A stretch of 64,000 nt of DNA. Origin: VFMC01 sp040398525. Lineage in GTDB: Bacteria > Actinomycetota > Acidimicrobiia > Acidimicrobiales > Ilumatobacteraceae. Shown here in pieces: positions 34,351 through 41,854 of the stretch. Position 1 is the stretch's first letter; every line of letters begins with the position of its first letter. Where the stretch lies: contig JBBATY010000003.1 of NCBI GenBank assembly GCA_040398525.1, forward strand, positions 124,001-188,000. Direction: 5' to 3'. The notes under the pieces are model-generated. The model was not told the DNA's origin, ran no database searches, and saw only the letters and a list, made by a program, of their open reading frames with translations. The position numbers were made by a program, and so were the translations under genes.

Positions 34351-34387
34351 GAATGCGAGTAATCCTCACTCTTTTCCACTCGCATTC
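34351..34387. promoter_or_regulatory. Palindromic operator between SRPBCC gene and tetR
   Basis: Perfect 10-bp inverted repeat GAATGCGAGT (34351-34360) / ACTCGCATTC (34378-34387), 17-nt spacer, which also holds an inner GAGT/ACTC pair. It begins 2 nt from the SRPBCC ATG and ends 15 nt before the tetR ATG, so one regulator could control both divergent genes. Confidence 0.65.
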
Positions 34388-34402
34388 CTCGAACGGCGAT
34401 CC

Positions 34403-35056
34403 ATGCCACCAACATCCGCCTCGCCCCGCAAAGCCCCTCGTCAGGATCGATCGCGCCGCACCGTCGAGCGCATCCTCGACGCCGCTGCTCACGTTTTCCA
34501 AGAGCAGGGATACACCGCAGCCACCACCAACGACATCGCCGACGAGGCCGAGGTGTCGATCGGCTCGCTCTACCAGTACTTCCCGAACAAGGACGCGCTG
34601 CTGGTGGCGCTCACCCGGCGGCACATCGCATCGGCCACTGCGGGGCTCACCGACCTCCTGGGGCAGTTACGGACCGACGACGGCTTCGAGCCCGTACTGC
34701 GCGCGGTCGTCGACTTCCTGGTCGAGCAGCACGACCTCGACGACCTGCACGTCCTGGTCATGCACACCGCACCCCGCACCCACGAGATCGGGCTCGAGCT
34801 CGACCGGGCCAAACACCAACTGGTCGACGTCGCGTCAGCGTTGCTCTCGACGACGATCGACGACCACCAGCACCGAGCGATGGTCGCCCGCATGGTGGTG
34901 GCGACGATCGATGCCGCCGTCCATGACGTGATCCTTCGTCAGCCGCGCGGGGCCACGCGACGGGCGGCGATCGACCTCACGATCTCCACCGCGATGTCGA
35001 TCATCGACGCATCGACGACCGGATCGCGCCAGGTCAGGCACCCGACAGGTCGGTGA
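34403..35056 (+). CDS. TetR-family transcriptional regulator
   Basis: 217 residues. The N-terminal HTH has RRTVERILDAAAHVFQEQGY, then TTNDIADEAEVSIGSLYQYF and PNKDALLVAL. The C-terminal ligand-binding part is TetR_C-like. It is divergent from the SRPBCC gene, with a 10-bp palindrome between, so it likely autoregulates and represses that gene. The effector is unknown. Confidence 0.9.
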   Translation: MPPTSASPRKAPRQDRSRRTVERILDAAAHVFQEQGYTAATTNDIADEAEVSIGSLYQYFPNKDALLVALTRRHIASATAGLTDLLGQLRTDDGFEPVLRAVVDFLVEQHDLDDLHVLVMHTAPRTHEIGLELDRAKHQLVDVASALLSTTIDDHQHRAMVARMVVATIDAAVHDVILRQPRGATRRAAIDLTISTAMSIIDASTTGSRQVRHPTGR

Positions 35057-35089
35057 CCGCTCCCCCGCAGGCCTCGGTGCCGGAGGTGG

Positions 35090-36013
35090 TCAGCGGGAAG
35101 CGGCGATCGTCGCAGCGATCGCTTCGGCGTGGGGGGTAACGGCGAGCGGCCCGAAGGCAGCGGTGAACTTCGAGCTGTCGACCACGAAGGGTGCGGTCCA
35201 TTGGTACATGCACTCGACCGTCTCCTTGGCTTCCTTGGAGAACAGCCCACCGATCCGCATCACTAGCGTGCCGATCGACCCGGCCTTCACGGGCGACGGC
35301 AGGCAGCGGTTCACGAGCGCCATGAACTCCGCCCCGGTGGTCACCGGCGCTGCGGGCAGGTGCCACACCTCTCCGTCGGCCGCGTCGTGGTCGCCGAGGA
35401 CGATCAGACCGCGAGCCGCGTCGGGCAGGAAGTGGAGGGTTCGCGGCGCCGTGGTGGACCCGGGCCACCGCATCGCCTTGCCTGCGGCAGCTGGCTCGAG
35501 CACGAGTGCAGTGAGGGTGCTGTTCGGGCCGTTCGGGCCGTAGTAGTCCGACAGCCGCCCGATGGTGACGCGCAGGGCACCGGACGTATGGGCGTCGAGG
35601 AGCTGGCGCTCCAACTGTGCCCGCACCACCCCTTTGCGGCCGGTCGCGGCGCGCGGCAGCGTCTCGACGAGTGCCCCCGTGGTCGGGCCGTACATGTAGA
35701 GGTTGTCGACCATCACCAGCTTGGCGCCCGCCTCGCTCGCGGCCTGGATGATGTGTGCGTTCAATGCGGGGAACTCTTCGGGCCAGCGGTGGTAGGGCGG
35801 CTGGGCGGCGTGGAACACCACCCCAGCACCGGCGCACGCGCGACGCGCGCCGTCGAGCGTCGAGAGGTCTGCCGCCACATGCTCGATGCCGCTTGGACCG
35901 CTGGACTCGTGGCGCGAGACGGCCCGGGTGCGACGGCCCTCCCGGGCGAGCTCGGCAACCAGCGCACGCCCGATGCCGCCCGATGCCCCGAGCACCACGT
36001 GAGAGTCGTTCAT
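35090..36013 (-). CDS. NAD(P)-dependent epimerase/dehydratase-like reductase
   Basis: 307 residues, ATG at 36013 with an AAAGGA site. Rossmann motif GASGGIGRALVAELA, then FHAAQPPYHRW, VMVDNLYMYGP, GRKGVVRAQLE and SDYYGPNG. The usual YxxxK lysine pair is not evident at the YMYG strand; the family is atypical SDR (NmrA/epimerase-like). It is divergent from a TetR gene with palindromic sites between, so it is the likely target of that regulator. Confidence 0.8.
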   Translation of the reverse strand: MNDSHVVLGASGGIGRALVAELAREGRRTRAVSRHESSGPSGIEHVAADLSTLDGARRACAGAGVVFHAAQPPYHRWPEEFPALNAHIIQAASEAGAKLVMVDNLYMYGPTTGALVETLPRAATGRKGVVRAQLERQLLDAHTSGALRVTIGRLSDYYGPNGPNSTLTALVLEPAAAGKAMRWPGSTTAPRTLHFLPDAARGLIVLGDHDAADGEVWHLPAAPVTTGAEFMALVNRCLPSPVKAGSIGTLVMRIGGLFSKEAKETVECMYQWTAPFVVDSSKFTAAFGPLAVTPHAEAIAATIAASR

Positions 36014-36033
36014 GACGATCCTTTCGAGAACAT

Positions 36034-36119
36034 GCATCGTGTTGCGATGCCTGTTCGCACAATAACCTCGGTGCGGAAAATGTGCAAACATTGTTCGCGT
36101 TTTGGCGATCGGGTACCGT
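36034..36119. promoter_or_regulatory. Operator/promoter region between the reductase gene and tetR
   Basis: An imperfect palindrome GCAAACA-T-TGTTCGC (36084-36098) and a weaker relative ending in TGTTCGC (36052-36058), plus GCATCG/CGATGC (36034-36050). The tetR promoter is -35 TTGTTC (36091-36096), 17 nt, -10 TACCGT (36114-36119); the palindrome covers its -35. Confidence 0.6.
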
Positions 36120-36126
36120 GACCCCC

Positions 36127-36834
36127 ATGGGAGGACGTCGAGCCAGCCTGCGGGCCCAACTGTTCGACAAGATCAGGGCTGCAGCGCTCGACGAGCTGCG
36201 ACGAACCGGTGCCGCGGCACTGTCACTCCGCGAGGTCGCCAAGGCTGCCGGCATCAGCCCGTCCGGGCTGTACCGATACGTCGACGGGCGCGACGGCCTG
36301 CTCGAGTTGCTCATCAGCGATGGCTTCGAATCCTTCGGGCGAGCGATCGAGGAGGCCGTCGACGCAGCCGGCGATGATGTGATCGCCCGCTTGGAGGCCG
36401 TGGCACTCAGCTACCGGCGTTGGGCGCTCGACAACCCCGAGCAGTTCGGGCTCATCCTCGGCACCCCCGTTCCAGGGTTCCAGGCCCGGGCAGATGGACC
36501 CACCACCGCGAGCGTCCGACGCTTCGCCGAGCCGATGGTCCGCGCAGTCGCCGACGCCTCTGTCGCCGGCAGCTCGGCCAGCTCGGGCGAGGCGGCGGTG
36601 GCGACAGCTGACCTCGTTCCGATCGACCCCGTGACGGGTGCGCTTCCCGAGTCATTGCACAGTGTCCTGGCACGCGGTTGGGCGCGCATCCATGGGCTCG
36701 TGTCACTCGAGACCTTCGGACATCTCTTCTGGAGCAGCATCGATGTCGATGCTCTGCTGCGAGCCGAGGTGCGCTCGATCCTGGCCGAGCTCGGCCATCA
36801 GGACGTGGAGCCCACCGCACGCATCAGCCGGTGA
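36127..36834 (+). CDS. TetR-family transcriptional regulator (with TetR_C_33-like domain)
   Basis: 235 residues. LFDKIRAAALDELRRTGAAA, then LSLREVAKAAGISPSGLYRYVDGRDGLLELL form the HTH. The C-terminal part (LDNPEQFGLILGTPVPGF, MVRAVAD, GLVSLETFGHL) matches the WHG-type TetR C-terminal domain. ATG 7 nt after -10 TACCGT, leaderless. Divergent from the reductase gene; likely its repressor. Confidence 0.9.
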   Translation: MGGRRASLRAQLFDKIRAAALDELRRTGAAALSLREVAKAAGISPSGLYRYVDGRDGLLELLISDGFESFGRAIEEAVDAAGDDVIARLEAVALSYRRWALDNPEQFGLILGTPVPGFQARADGPTTASVRRFAEPMVRAVADASVAGSSASSGEAAVATADLVPIDPVTGALPESLHSVLARGWARIHGLVSLETFGHLFWSSIDVDALLRAEVRSILAELGHQDVEPTARISR

Positions 36835-36887
36835 GCCGGCCTGATCGCTCTGGCCGAGCTCGATTCCCGACGAATCAGCGCACGGGC

Positions 36888-37301
36888 TCACTCAGGGATG
36901 ACGAGACCGATGCCCACTCCGAGAGTGACGAGGCCGAACAGCACGGCACCGATCGGAACGAGCCGGATGAGCGGTGCAGCAGGTCCGTCTGCCGCGCGCG
37001 GCGCTCCGCCAAAGAAGCCTCCCGAGATGAGCAGTGGCGCGACGATCAGGCCGATGCGCATCGTCCACACCAAACCGTCACCCATGCGCGACTGGTCGAG
37101 CACGAGCTGGCCGATGATGCCCAGCGTGACGAGCACCCCGGCGTGGGCGTGGCCCGCACGGAAGTAGCTGGCCTGTTCGGCGGTGATCTTCTCGGTCCCG
37201 GCCTGACGACGCAGGATCGACAACAGGAAGTACCCCCCGAAGGCGATCGTCGGCAGGGAGATGAACGCGATCGCGATCATCCAGCGTGCAGCGTCGGACA
37301 T
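36888..37301 (-). CDS. Small integral membrane protein (137 aa, 4 TM)
   Basis: MSDAARWMIAIAFISLPTIA starts the first of four hydrophobic segments. Between the first two are a basic RRQAGTEKITAEQASYFRAG loop and HAHAGVLVTLGIIGQLVL. No family recognised with certainty. The ATG at 37301 has GAGGAG 8 nt upstream and is preferred to the ATG at 37319. Its promoter is marked separately. Confidence 0.75.
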   Translation of the reverse strand: MSDAARWMIAIAFISLPTIAFGGYFLLSILRRQAGTEKITAEQASYFRAGHAHAGVLVTLGIIGQLVLDQSRMGDGLVWTMRIGLIVAPLLISGGFFGGAPRAADGPAAPLIRLVPIGAVLFGLVTLGVGIGLVIPE

Positions 37302-37341
37302 GGTCCACTCCTCGTTCATCGGTTGATGCGCTTCGACAGCG

Positions 37342-37370
37342 ACACTACGGCCAAGAGTTGACAGTGTCAA
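37342..37370 (-). promoter_or_regulatory. Promoter with palindrome TTGACA-G-TGTCAA upstream of the membrane protein gene
   Basis: On the minus strand -35 TTGACA (37370-37365), 17-nt spacer, -10 TAGTGT (37347-37342). The -35 is one half of a perfect 6+1+6 palindrome (37358-37370), which could be an operator. Confidence 0.6.
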
Positions 37371-37423
37371 GTTGCCGGCCGACTCATCCCTCCTGGCTGC
37401 GATGCACGTGCGCGACGACCGCG

Positions 37424-37528
37424 CGCCAGGTCGGTGCCTGCTCCCTCGCGGACCTCGACAGACGTGTGGGGCTCGATGAACACCCGCAGATGCGTCGTGT
37501 GACCAAAGGGTGGCACGCCAACCTTGGC
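37424..37528 (-). pseudogene. ybaK 3'-end fragment A (internally deleted)
   Basis: Homologous to the 3' end of the intact ybaK-family gene at 41288-41770, same orientation. Encodes VGVPPFGHTTHLRVFIEPHT and then a degenerate tail. Relative to the intact gene, 69 nt are missing between two TCGATG copies, so the deletion is in frame and flanked by microhomology. Nothing else is visible in the rest of the 37371-37708 gap apart from the SDR ribosome site. Confidence 0.75.
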
Positions 37529-37708
37529 TACTGCACCCCGCAGCAATGGCTGCCATGGTTCCGTGCGGACGCACAGCCCTGTCGCCGACATGCCTCCTGA
37601 GTTGACGGCAACCACTCGAGTCGGTCGCATCACATGAAGAAACCAGTGATAGATCTGGCATCGTTCGACAAGAGAATCAGTCACGTACCCGACAATCCGG
37701 AGGTCTCC

Positions 37709-38677
37709 ATGTCTGCACGCATCACGTCAGCCTTCAATCGGACTTCGACGGCTCGCGACGTGGTCGCCGGTCGAGACCTGAACGGCGAGACGGTGATCGT
37801 CACCGGCGGAGCCTCGGGGATCGGCGTGGAGACGGCGCGCGCGCTCGCCGAAGGCGGAGCCGACGTGGTCATCGCGGCTCGCAAGCCCGATCTGGCGCAG
37901 ACCGTCATTGCCGATATCGACACGACGGCGCCGGGGCGGACACGCTTCGAGATGCTCGACCTCAGCGACCTTGCGTCCGTGCGCCAGTTCGCCGAGCGCT
38001 GGCACAACCGGCCGCTGACGGTCCTCGTGAACAACGCCGGCGTGATGGCCTGCCCGCAGGACTACACGACGGACGGACTGGAGATGCAGATCGGCACCAA
38101 CCACTTCGGGCATTTCCTGCTGGCCACGCTGCTGGCTCCAGCCCTCGAGGCGGGCGCCGGTGCGAGCGGGCATCCGTCCCGGGTCGTGTCGCTCTCGTCG
38201 ATCGGCCACATTCGCTCAGACATCCGCTGGGAAGACCCACACTTCCGGCAGGGCGACTACGACAAGTGGGCCGCGTACGGCCAAGCGAAGACGGCGAATG
38301 CGCTCTTCGCCGTGGCGATGACGCAGCACTTCCAGGACCGGGGCATCCTCGCCAATGCCGTGATGCCGGGGGGAATCCTCACTCCACTTCAGCGCCACCT
38401 GCCGATCGAGGAGCAGCGGGCGATGGGCTGGCTCGACGAGAACGACCGACCGATCGCCGGCTTCAAGAGCACCGAGCAGGGCGCCAGCACGAGCGTCTGG
38501 GCGGCGGTCGGGCCGGAGCTCGACGGCGTCGGCGGCCTCTACCTGGAGGACTGCGCCCAGGCCGCCCCGTGGATGCAGAAGAGCCCCTGGTCCGGCGTCA
38601 TGCCGTACGCACTCGACGCGGGCAGCGCCGAGCGCTTGTGGGCCCTCTCGGTCGACACCGTCGCCGCCACGGCGTGA
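37709..38677 (+). CDS. Short-chain dehydrogenase (retinol-dehydrogenase-like)
   Basis: 322 residues from the ATG at 37709 (GGAGGT site 8 nt upstream). TVIVTGGASGIGVETARALA binds NAD(P); LVNNAGVMACPQ, NHFGHFLLATLL and the Ser...YGQAKTANALFA active-site segment follow. The length and NHFGHF pattern fit the WWOX/retinol dehydrogenase-like group. First gene of the accessory stretch bounded by ybaK fragments A and B. Confidence 0.9.
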   Translation: MSARITSAFNRTSTARDVVAGRDLNGETVIVTGGASGIGVETARALAEGGADVVIAARKPDLAQTVIADIDTTAPGRTRFEMLDLSDLASVRQFAERWHNRPLTVLVNNAGVMACPQDYTTDGLEMQIGTNHFGHFLLATLLAPALEAGAGASGHPSRVVSLSSIGHIRSDIRWEDPHFRQGDYDKWAAYGQAKTANALFAVAMTQHFQDRGILANAVMPGGILTPLQRHLPIEEQRAMGWLDENDRPIAGFKSTEQGASTSVWAAVGPELDGVGGLYLEDCAQAAPWMQKSPWSGVMPYALDAGSAERLWALSVDTVAATA

Positions 38678-38763
38678 GGCGCATCGGGGAAGTGATCTCC
38701 GCCCGCGCTGGTGGAGTTGGTCGGGCTCTTCGACACGAGCGATAGGCCGGGGATCCTCCGCTC

Positions 38764-38807
38764 GTGCGGCTCGATGCCGAACACGTCGTTCCACGTGCCC
38801 GCCGCCG
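38764..38807 (-). pseudogene. ybaK 3'-end fragment B
   Basis: 44 nt with one mismatch to positions 41338-41381 inside the intact ybaK gene, same orientation, encoding AAGTWNDVFGIEPH. Sequence on either side is unrelated or too degenerate to align by eye. Lies between the SDR and the SnoaL-like gene. Confidence 0.75.
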
Positions 38808-38856
38808 TTGGCACTGGCAACCCGCAGCACCGAGACGGGTACTCGGACGACGATGG

Positions 38857-39261
38857 TCAGCTGGTTCGATCGAGCTGAGTCCGCAGGCTCGCGAGGTCGC
38901 CGAGAACCCAGATGTCGCGCAACATGTTCTGTTCCGCGACGAAGAAAGCAGCGCCCATCCACTCGACCCGGCGGCCGGTTGGTGGATAGCCGAGGAAGGT
39001 TCCGGAGTGGAGCCCCGAGAATCGGACTCGTGCCGACGCTGCTGCACCCTCGGCGATCAACATCTCGACGTCACACCGGTACCGATCGAGTGCGGTCGTC
39101 ACCATCGTCACGTAGTTGCAGACCTCGGTCCGGCCGACGGCCGCCAGACCGACGGAGCCCCTGAACGAGACCTCAGGGTGCAGGATCTCCGAGGCAACCG
39201 CTAGGTCGACCTGGTTCCACAACCGGTCATAGAAGCGTTCAACGAGTTCACGAACGGGCAT
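38857..39261 (-). CDS. SnoaL-like/nuclear transport factor 2-fold protein
   Basis: 134 residues. VRELVERFYDRLWNQVDLAV, ILHPEVSFRGS, YVTMVTTALDRY and the late GRRVEWMGAAFFVAEQNMLR are the SnoaL-type cone-shaped barrel. The ATG at 39261 has a His/Glu/Asp-containing pocket typical of small isomerases or hydrolases; function unknown. It sits between ybaK fragments B and C. Confidence 0.82.
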   Translation of the reverse strand: MPVRELVERFYDRLWNQVDLAVASEILHPEVSFRGSVGLAAVGRTEVCNYVTMVTTALDRYRCDVEMLIAEGAAASARVRFSGLHSGTFLGYPPTGRRVEWMGAAFFVAEQNMLRDIWVLGDLASLRTQLDRTS

Positions 39262-39305
39262 CCGATCATTCTCTCAGCGGCGGAACCCCGGCTGCCCGAC
39301 GGTTT

Positions 39306-39388
39306 CTCAGCCGCGCTTCAGGTCGGTGACCAGGCCCTCGCTGGCCCCCACCAGCGTGTGCGGCTCGATGCCGATGGGCGACACGTCA
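39306..39388 (-). pseudogene. ybaK 3'-end fragment C
   Basis: Encodes IGIEPHTLVGASEGLVTDLK and then RG and the native stop position (39307-39309), matching the last ~24 codons of the intact ybaK gene with a 6-nt insertion. Same orientation. It lies 13 nt before the stop of the nucleotidyltransferase gene. Confidence 0.8.
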
Positions 39389-39400
39389 CTGATGGCTTGC

Positions 39401-39889
39401 TCAACCCAACTGATCTCGCAGTGATTCGAGATACGGCAGTGAGCGCTGATCCTTCGGTCGGTTCGCTGCGGTCTTGGAAGCGATGATGTCATCGAGGTCT
39501 GCAACAGCGACGACGAGACCCTCTCGAAGCTGCGCCCGACGGGAGCGTTCGAGCCACTGCTCGTAGTTCTTCAGCGTGCCTGCAGGCGTGAACACCAGAT
39601 CGATGTCGCCACATCGTGTCACCAGGTTGAGCATGTGCGGCATGTTGAGGATGAACGCAGCGTCGATCCTCGTCTCGATCGGTTCGTCGCCCGTTCGGAT
39701 CTTCGCCTCCAACCGCTTCAACGCTGTCGCGAGCCGCTCGAGGTTGGCAGCGGAGCGCGATGGGATGACATCGATGTCTTCGGTCGGTAGTGGAGATCCG
39801 TGAATGATTGCGGCGAACCCACCGAGGACGACGAACTCCACGCCCTCCTCGGACAAAACGGCACAGATCTCTACCGGGTCGAACCTCAT
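39401..39889 (-). CDS. Nucleotidyltransferase-fold protein (AbiEii/MNT-like, DUF6036 type)
   Basis: 162 residues. VEFVVLGGFAAIIHGSPLPT and EDIDVIPS form the G-G/D-x-D nucleotidyltransferase core, with a second Asp strand CGDIDLVFTPAGT. The C-terminal helices read LDDIIASKTAANRPKDQRSL. Such proteins act in toxin-antitoxin or phage-defence modules. Its ATG overlaps the stop of a 56-residue protein by four bases, suggesting a two-gene module. Activity unproven. Confidence 0.8.
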   Translation of the reverse strand: MRFDPVEICAVLSEEGVEFVVLGGFAAIIHGSPLPTEDIDVIPSRSAANLERLATALKRLEAKIRTGDEPIETRIDAAFILNMPHMLNLVTRCGDIDLVFTPAGTLKNYEQWLERSRRAQLREGLVVAVADLDDIIASKTAANRPKDQRSLPYLESLRDQLG

Positions 39890-40056
39890 CGAACTCGCGG
39901 CGGGTCGAGAAGACGGACCGTCGCGCGAACCTCCATCAGCTTGTTCGTCACTTCCACCATGTGTCGAACACGGTCCTCGACCGACATGCGCAGCTGACGT
40001 CGGATCTGGCTCACATCGACCCCGCGACTGTCCTCGATGGTCGGCAACTGATCCAT
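39886..40056 (-). CDS. Small partner protein of the nucleotidyltransferase (56 aa)
   Basis: Encodes MDQLPTIEDSRGVDVSQIRR, then a helix with SVEDRVRHMVEVTNKLMEVR and a basic tail. The -10 TATGCT (40068-40063) lies 6 nt before the ATG and the stop overlaps the nucleotidyltransferase ATG. The VEDRVRHMVE helix is a common small partner upstream of such enzymes (from memory). Likely antitoxin-like or a regulatory partner; unproven. It is too short for most gene callers. Confidence 0.7.
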   Translation of the reverse strand: MDQLPTIEDSRGVDVSQIRRQLRMSVEDRVRHMVEVTNKLMEVRATVRLLDPPRVR

Positions 40057-40079
40057 GTTGCCAGCATAGGGCGGCCGTG

Positions 40080-40277
40080 TCTGCCGCGCTTCAGGTCCAC
40101 GACCAGGCCCTCGCTCGCCTCGACCAGCTGGTGCGGTTCGATGCCGAACACGTCATGCCACGTTCCGGCGGCAGCCCACACCTCGTCGAACTGCAGCAGG
40201 TCGGGGTCGACGAACACCCGCAGATGCGTCGTGTGGCCGAACGGTGGCACACCCACGTTGGCTTGTGAAGCCGGTCA
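40080..40277 (-). pseudogene. ybaK 3'-end fragment D
   Basis: About 57 codons: VGVPPFGHTTHLRVFVDPDL, then WAAAGTWHDVFGIEPHQ, and the ending EASEGLVVDLKRG, but the native stop is lost (TCA to TCT in plus orientation). Over most of its length it aligns with the intact gene at 41291-41480. Its upstream edge ends in GAAGCCGGTCA, shared with the intact gene; the TCA of that string is the hicA stop codon. Confidence 0.85.
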
Positions 40278-40496
40278 GCGACCAAGCGCTCTGATGAAGG
40301 CTTCAGCGTCGACACCCGCTTGCCGGAGAATGCCGCCCAACGTCCCTCGCTTGATCTGACGATGGAGGGGCACCACGCAACCGACCGAACCGCGGCGCAT
40401 CATCACGTGACTCCCGCGCTGACGCACCACGACGAAGCCGAGACGCTCGAGCGCTCGGATGGCTTCCGTCCCCGAGACGTGCGGGAGTTCAGGCAA
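40275..40496 (-). CDS. hicA: HicA toxin
   Basis: 73-residue dsRBD-fold mRNA interferase. VSGTEAIRALERLGFVVVRQ, the catalytic His in RGSHVMM and the PLHRQIKRGTLGGILRQAG segment match HicA. The start is TTG at 40496 (MPELPHVSG), overlapping hicB by 8 nt; GTG at 40478 is the fallback. Its stop lies at the edge of ybaK fragment D. Confidence 0.88.
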   Translation of the reverse strand: MPELPHVSGTEAIRALERLGFVVVRQRGSHVMMRRGSVGCVVPLHRQIKRGTLGGILRQAGVDAEAFIRALGR

Positions 40497-40716
40497 CGTC
40501 GGCGATGTGGAACGTGGTGATCACTGGCCGCTCACCGAGCGGCAACGGAAACTCCTCGAGGTACAGCGCCGTGGCCTCAGCCAGGTTGCGCAGCGCCTCC
40601 GCCTGGGTCTCGCCTTCCGACGTCGTGCCCGTCTCGGGGTTCAGCGCACTGAACCCGCCCTCGGGCGCGGCCCACAGGACCGCTGTCAGTTCGACGGCGT
40701 CTCCTGTGGCGGGCAT
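40489..40716 (-). CDS. hicB: HicB-type antitoxin
   Basis: 75 residues. ELTAVLWAAPEGGFSALNPE, then TGTTSEGETQAEALRNLAEA and ALYLEEFPLP are the partial RNase H-like HicB fold; there is no obvious C-terminal DNA-binding domain. It precedes hicA with an 8-nt overlap. The module presumably stabilises itself; it is one of several toxin-antitoxin-like units in this accessory stretch. Confidence 0.85.
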   Translation of the reverse strand: MPATGDAVELTAVLWAAPEGGFSALNPETGTTSEGETQAEALRNLAEATALYLEEFPLPLGERPVITTFHIADVA

Positions 40717-40791
40717 GAGCACATCTAATCCGAGTGCTCGCCGAATCGCAATCAGCGCCGGCCGTCCTCTGCGAGGTGGAAGGATGCCGCG

Positions 40792-41310
40792 GTGGACGTG
40801 ACCTTCGAACCCGTGCAGTGGCCGACTGATGCCGCCGCAGTCGTCCAGTTCCTGACGTCCGGTGAGTGGCCATTCCACGGCACGGCCGCACTCACGGCTG
40901 AGCAGGCCGCATCGATCACCATCATGGATGACGAGACCGCATCGTTCTGGGTGCGACGCGCCGGCGCCCCGATTGGACTCATTCGAGTGTTCGACCTCTC
41001 GGACCTCGCTGTCGGTAGCCCACTGTTCGACATCCGGCTGGCCGGCGACGAGCGTGGCCGAGGTGTCGGCCTCGTGGCCGTTGGCTGGCTCACCAACCAT
41101 CTCTTCACTGAACATCCCGAGCTCATGCGCATCGAGGCAACGACCCGCCACGACAACATCGCCATGCAGAGGGTCTTCGATCGATGCGGCTATCGACAGG
41201 AGGGTCGCCTGGTCGAGGCATGGGTGAGCGCCGACGGAAGACGGTTCGACACCCTTATCTACGCCATCCTCCGACGCGAGTGGAGAGTCAGCCGCGCTTC
41301 AGGTCGGTGA
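40792..41310 (+). CDS. GNAT-family N-acetyltransferase
   Basis: 172 residues, GTG start. FWVRRAGAPIGLIRVFDLSD, then DIRLAGDERGRGVGLVAVGW (acetyl-CoA loop, a divergent RGRGVG) and IEATTRHDNIAMQRVFDRCG are the GNAT core. The acceptor is unknown. Its last eight codons and stop lie within the 3' end of the convergent ybaK gene, so this gene was joined to that end. Confidence 0.85.
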   Translation: MDVTFEPVQWPTDAAAVVQFLTSGEWPFHGTAALTAEQAASITIMDDETASFWVRRAGAPIGLIRVFDLSDLAVGSPLFDIRLAGDERGRGVGLVAVGWLTNHLFTEHPELMRIEATTRHDNIAMQRVFDRCGYRQEGRLVEAWVSADGRRFDTLIYAILRREWRVSRASGR

Positions 41311-41770
41311 CCAGGCCCTCGCTCGCCTCGACCAACTTGTGGGGCTCGATGCCGAACACGTCGTTCCACGTGCCCGCCGCCGCCCACACCTCGGGCCACT
41401 GCAACAGGTCGGGGTCGATGAACACCCGCAGATGCGTCTTGTGACCGAAGGGGGGCACGCCACCGATCGGGAAGCCGGTCACCTCGCGCACTGTGTCGGC
41501 GTCGACGCGGGCGCACTTCATGCCGCCCGCCGCTGCGGCCAGCTTCTTCTCGTCGAGCTGGTTGGCGCCGCTCACGTAGGCGAGCACCACCTCGCCGTCG
41601 ACGGCGAAGATCAGGCTCTTCACGATCTGGCCGACGTCGACCCCGATCGCCGCAGCGGCATCGAGCGCCGTCTTGGTGCCTTCAGGGAACGACCGAGGCA
41701 CGATCGTCAGCCCTCGCGCGGCGCCGGCGTCGACGACGCGGCCGACGTTGGGGTGATGCTCGGCTGCCAC
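41288..41770 (-). CDS. YbaK/EbsC-family aminoacyl-tRNA deacylase (intact copy)
   Basis: 160 residues from the GTG at 41770, 8 nt after -10 TAGCGT. IVKSLIFAVDGEVVLAYVSG and LDEKKLAAAAGGMKCARVDA, then VTGFPIGGVPPFGHKTHLRV are the YbaK active-site strands, with the Lys in IVKSL. The family hydrolyses mis-acylated tRNAs such as Cys-tRNA(Pro). Its 3' end is repeated as fragments A-D. A second, divergent family member is at 58371-58892. Confidence 0.9.
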   Translation of the reverse strand: MAAEHHPNVGRVVDAGAARGLTIVPRSFPEGTKTALDAAAAIGVDVGQIVKSLIFAVDGEVVLAYVSGANQLDEKKLAAAAGGMKCARVDADTVREVTGFPIGGVPPFGHKTHLRVFIDPDLLQWPEVWAAAGTWNDVFGIEPHKLVEASEGLVTDLKRG

Positions 41771-41822
41771 GGGTGGGGACGCTATCCCCTGTCGCGGCCA
41801 TGTGCCGAACCTGTCGTCCGCG

Positions 41823-41851
41823 TTGCAACACCGGAAATCCACCTCTAGCGT
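41823..41851 (+). promoter_or_regulatory. Promoter of the P-type ATPase operon
   Basis: -35 TTGCAA (41823-41828), 17-nt spacer, -10 TAGCGT (41846-41851). Transcription would start near 41858, directly before the riboswitch. Confidence 0.65.
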
Positions 41852-41854
41852 TGA

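Noticed and set aside
32778..34931. A 717-codon plus-strand frame across the lipase, SRPBCC and TetR genes
   Set aside because: The three genes explain the region, with catalytic and HTH motifs in the other frames.
40080..40277. Fragment D as a functional small YbaK protein
   Set aside because: It has no N-terminal half, the native stop is lost, and the hicA stop lies at its edge.
37300..41800. A chromosomal integron with attC sites
   Set aside because: The cassette-like arrangement prompted a search for an integrase gene and inverted-repeat attC cores; neither was visible. The repeated element is protein-coding ybaK sequence.
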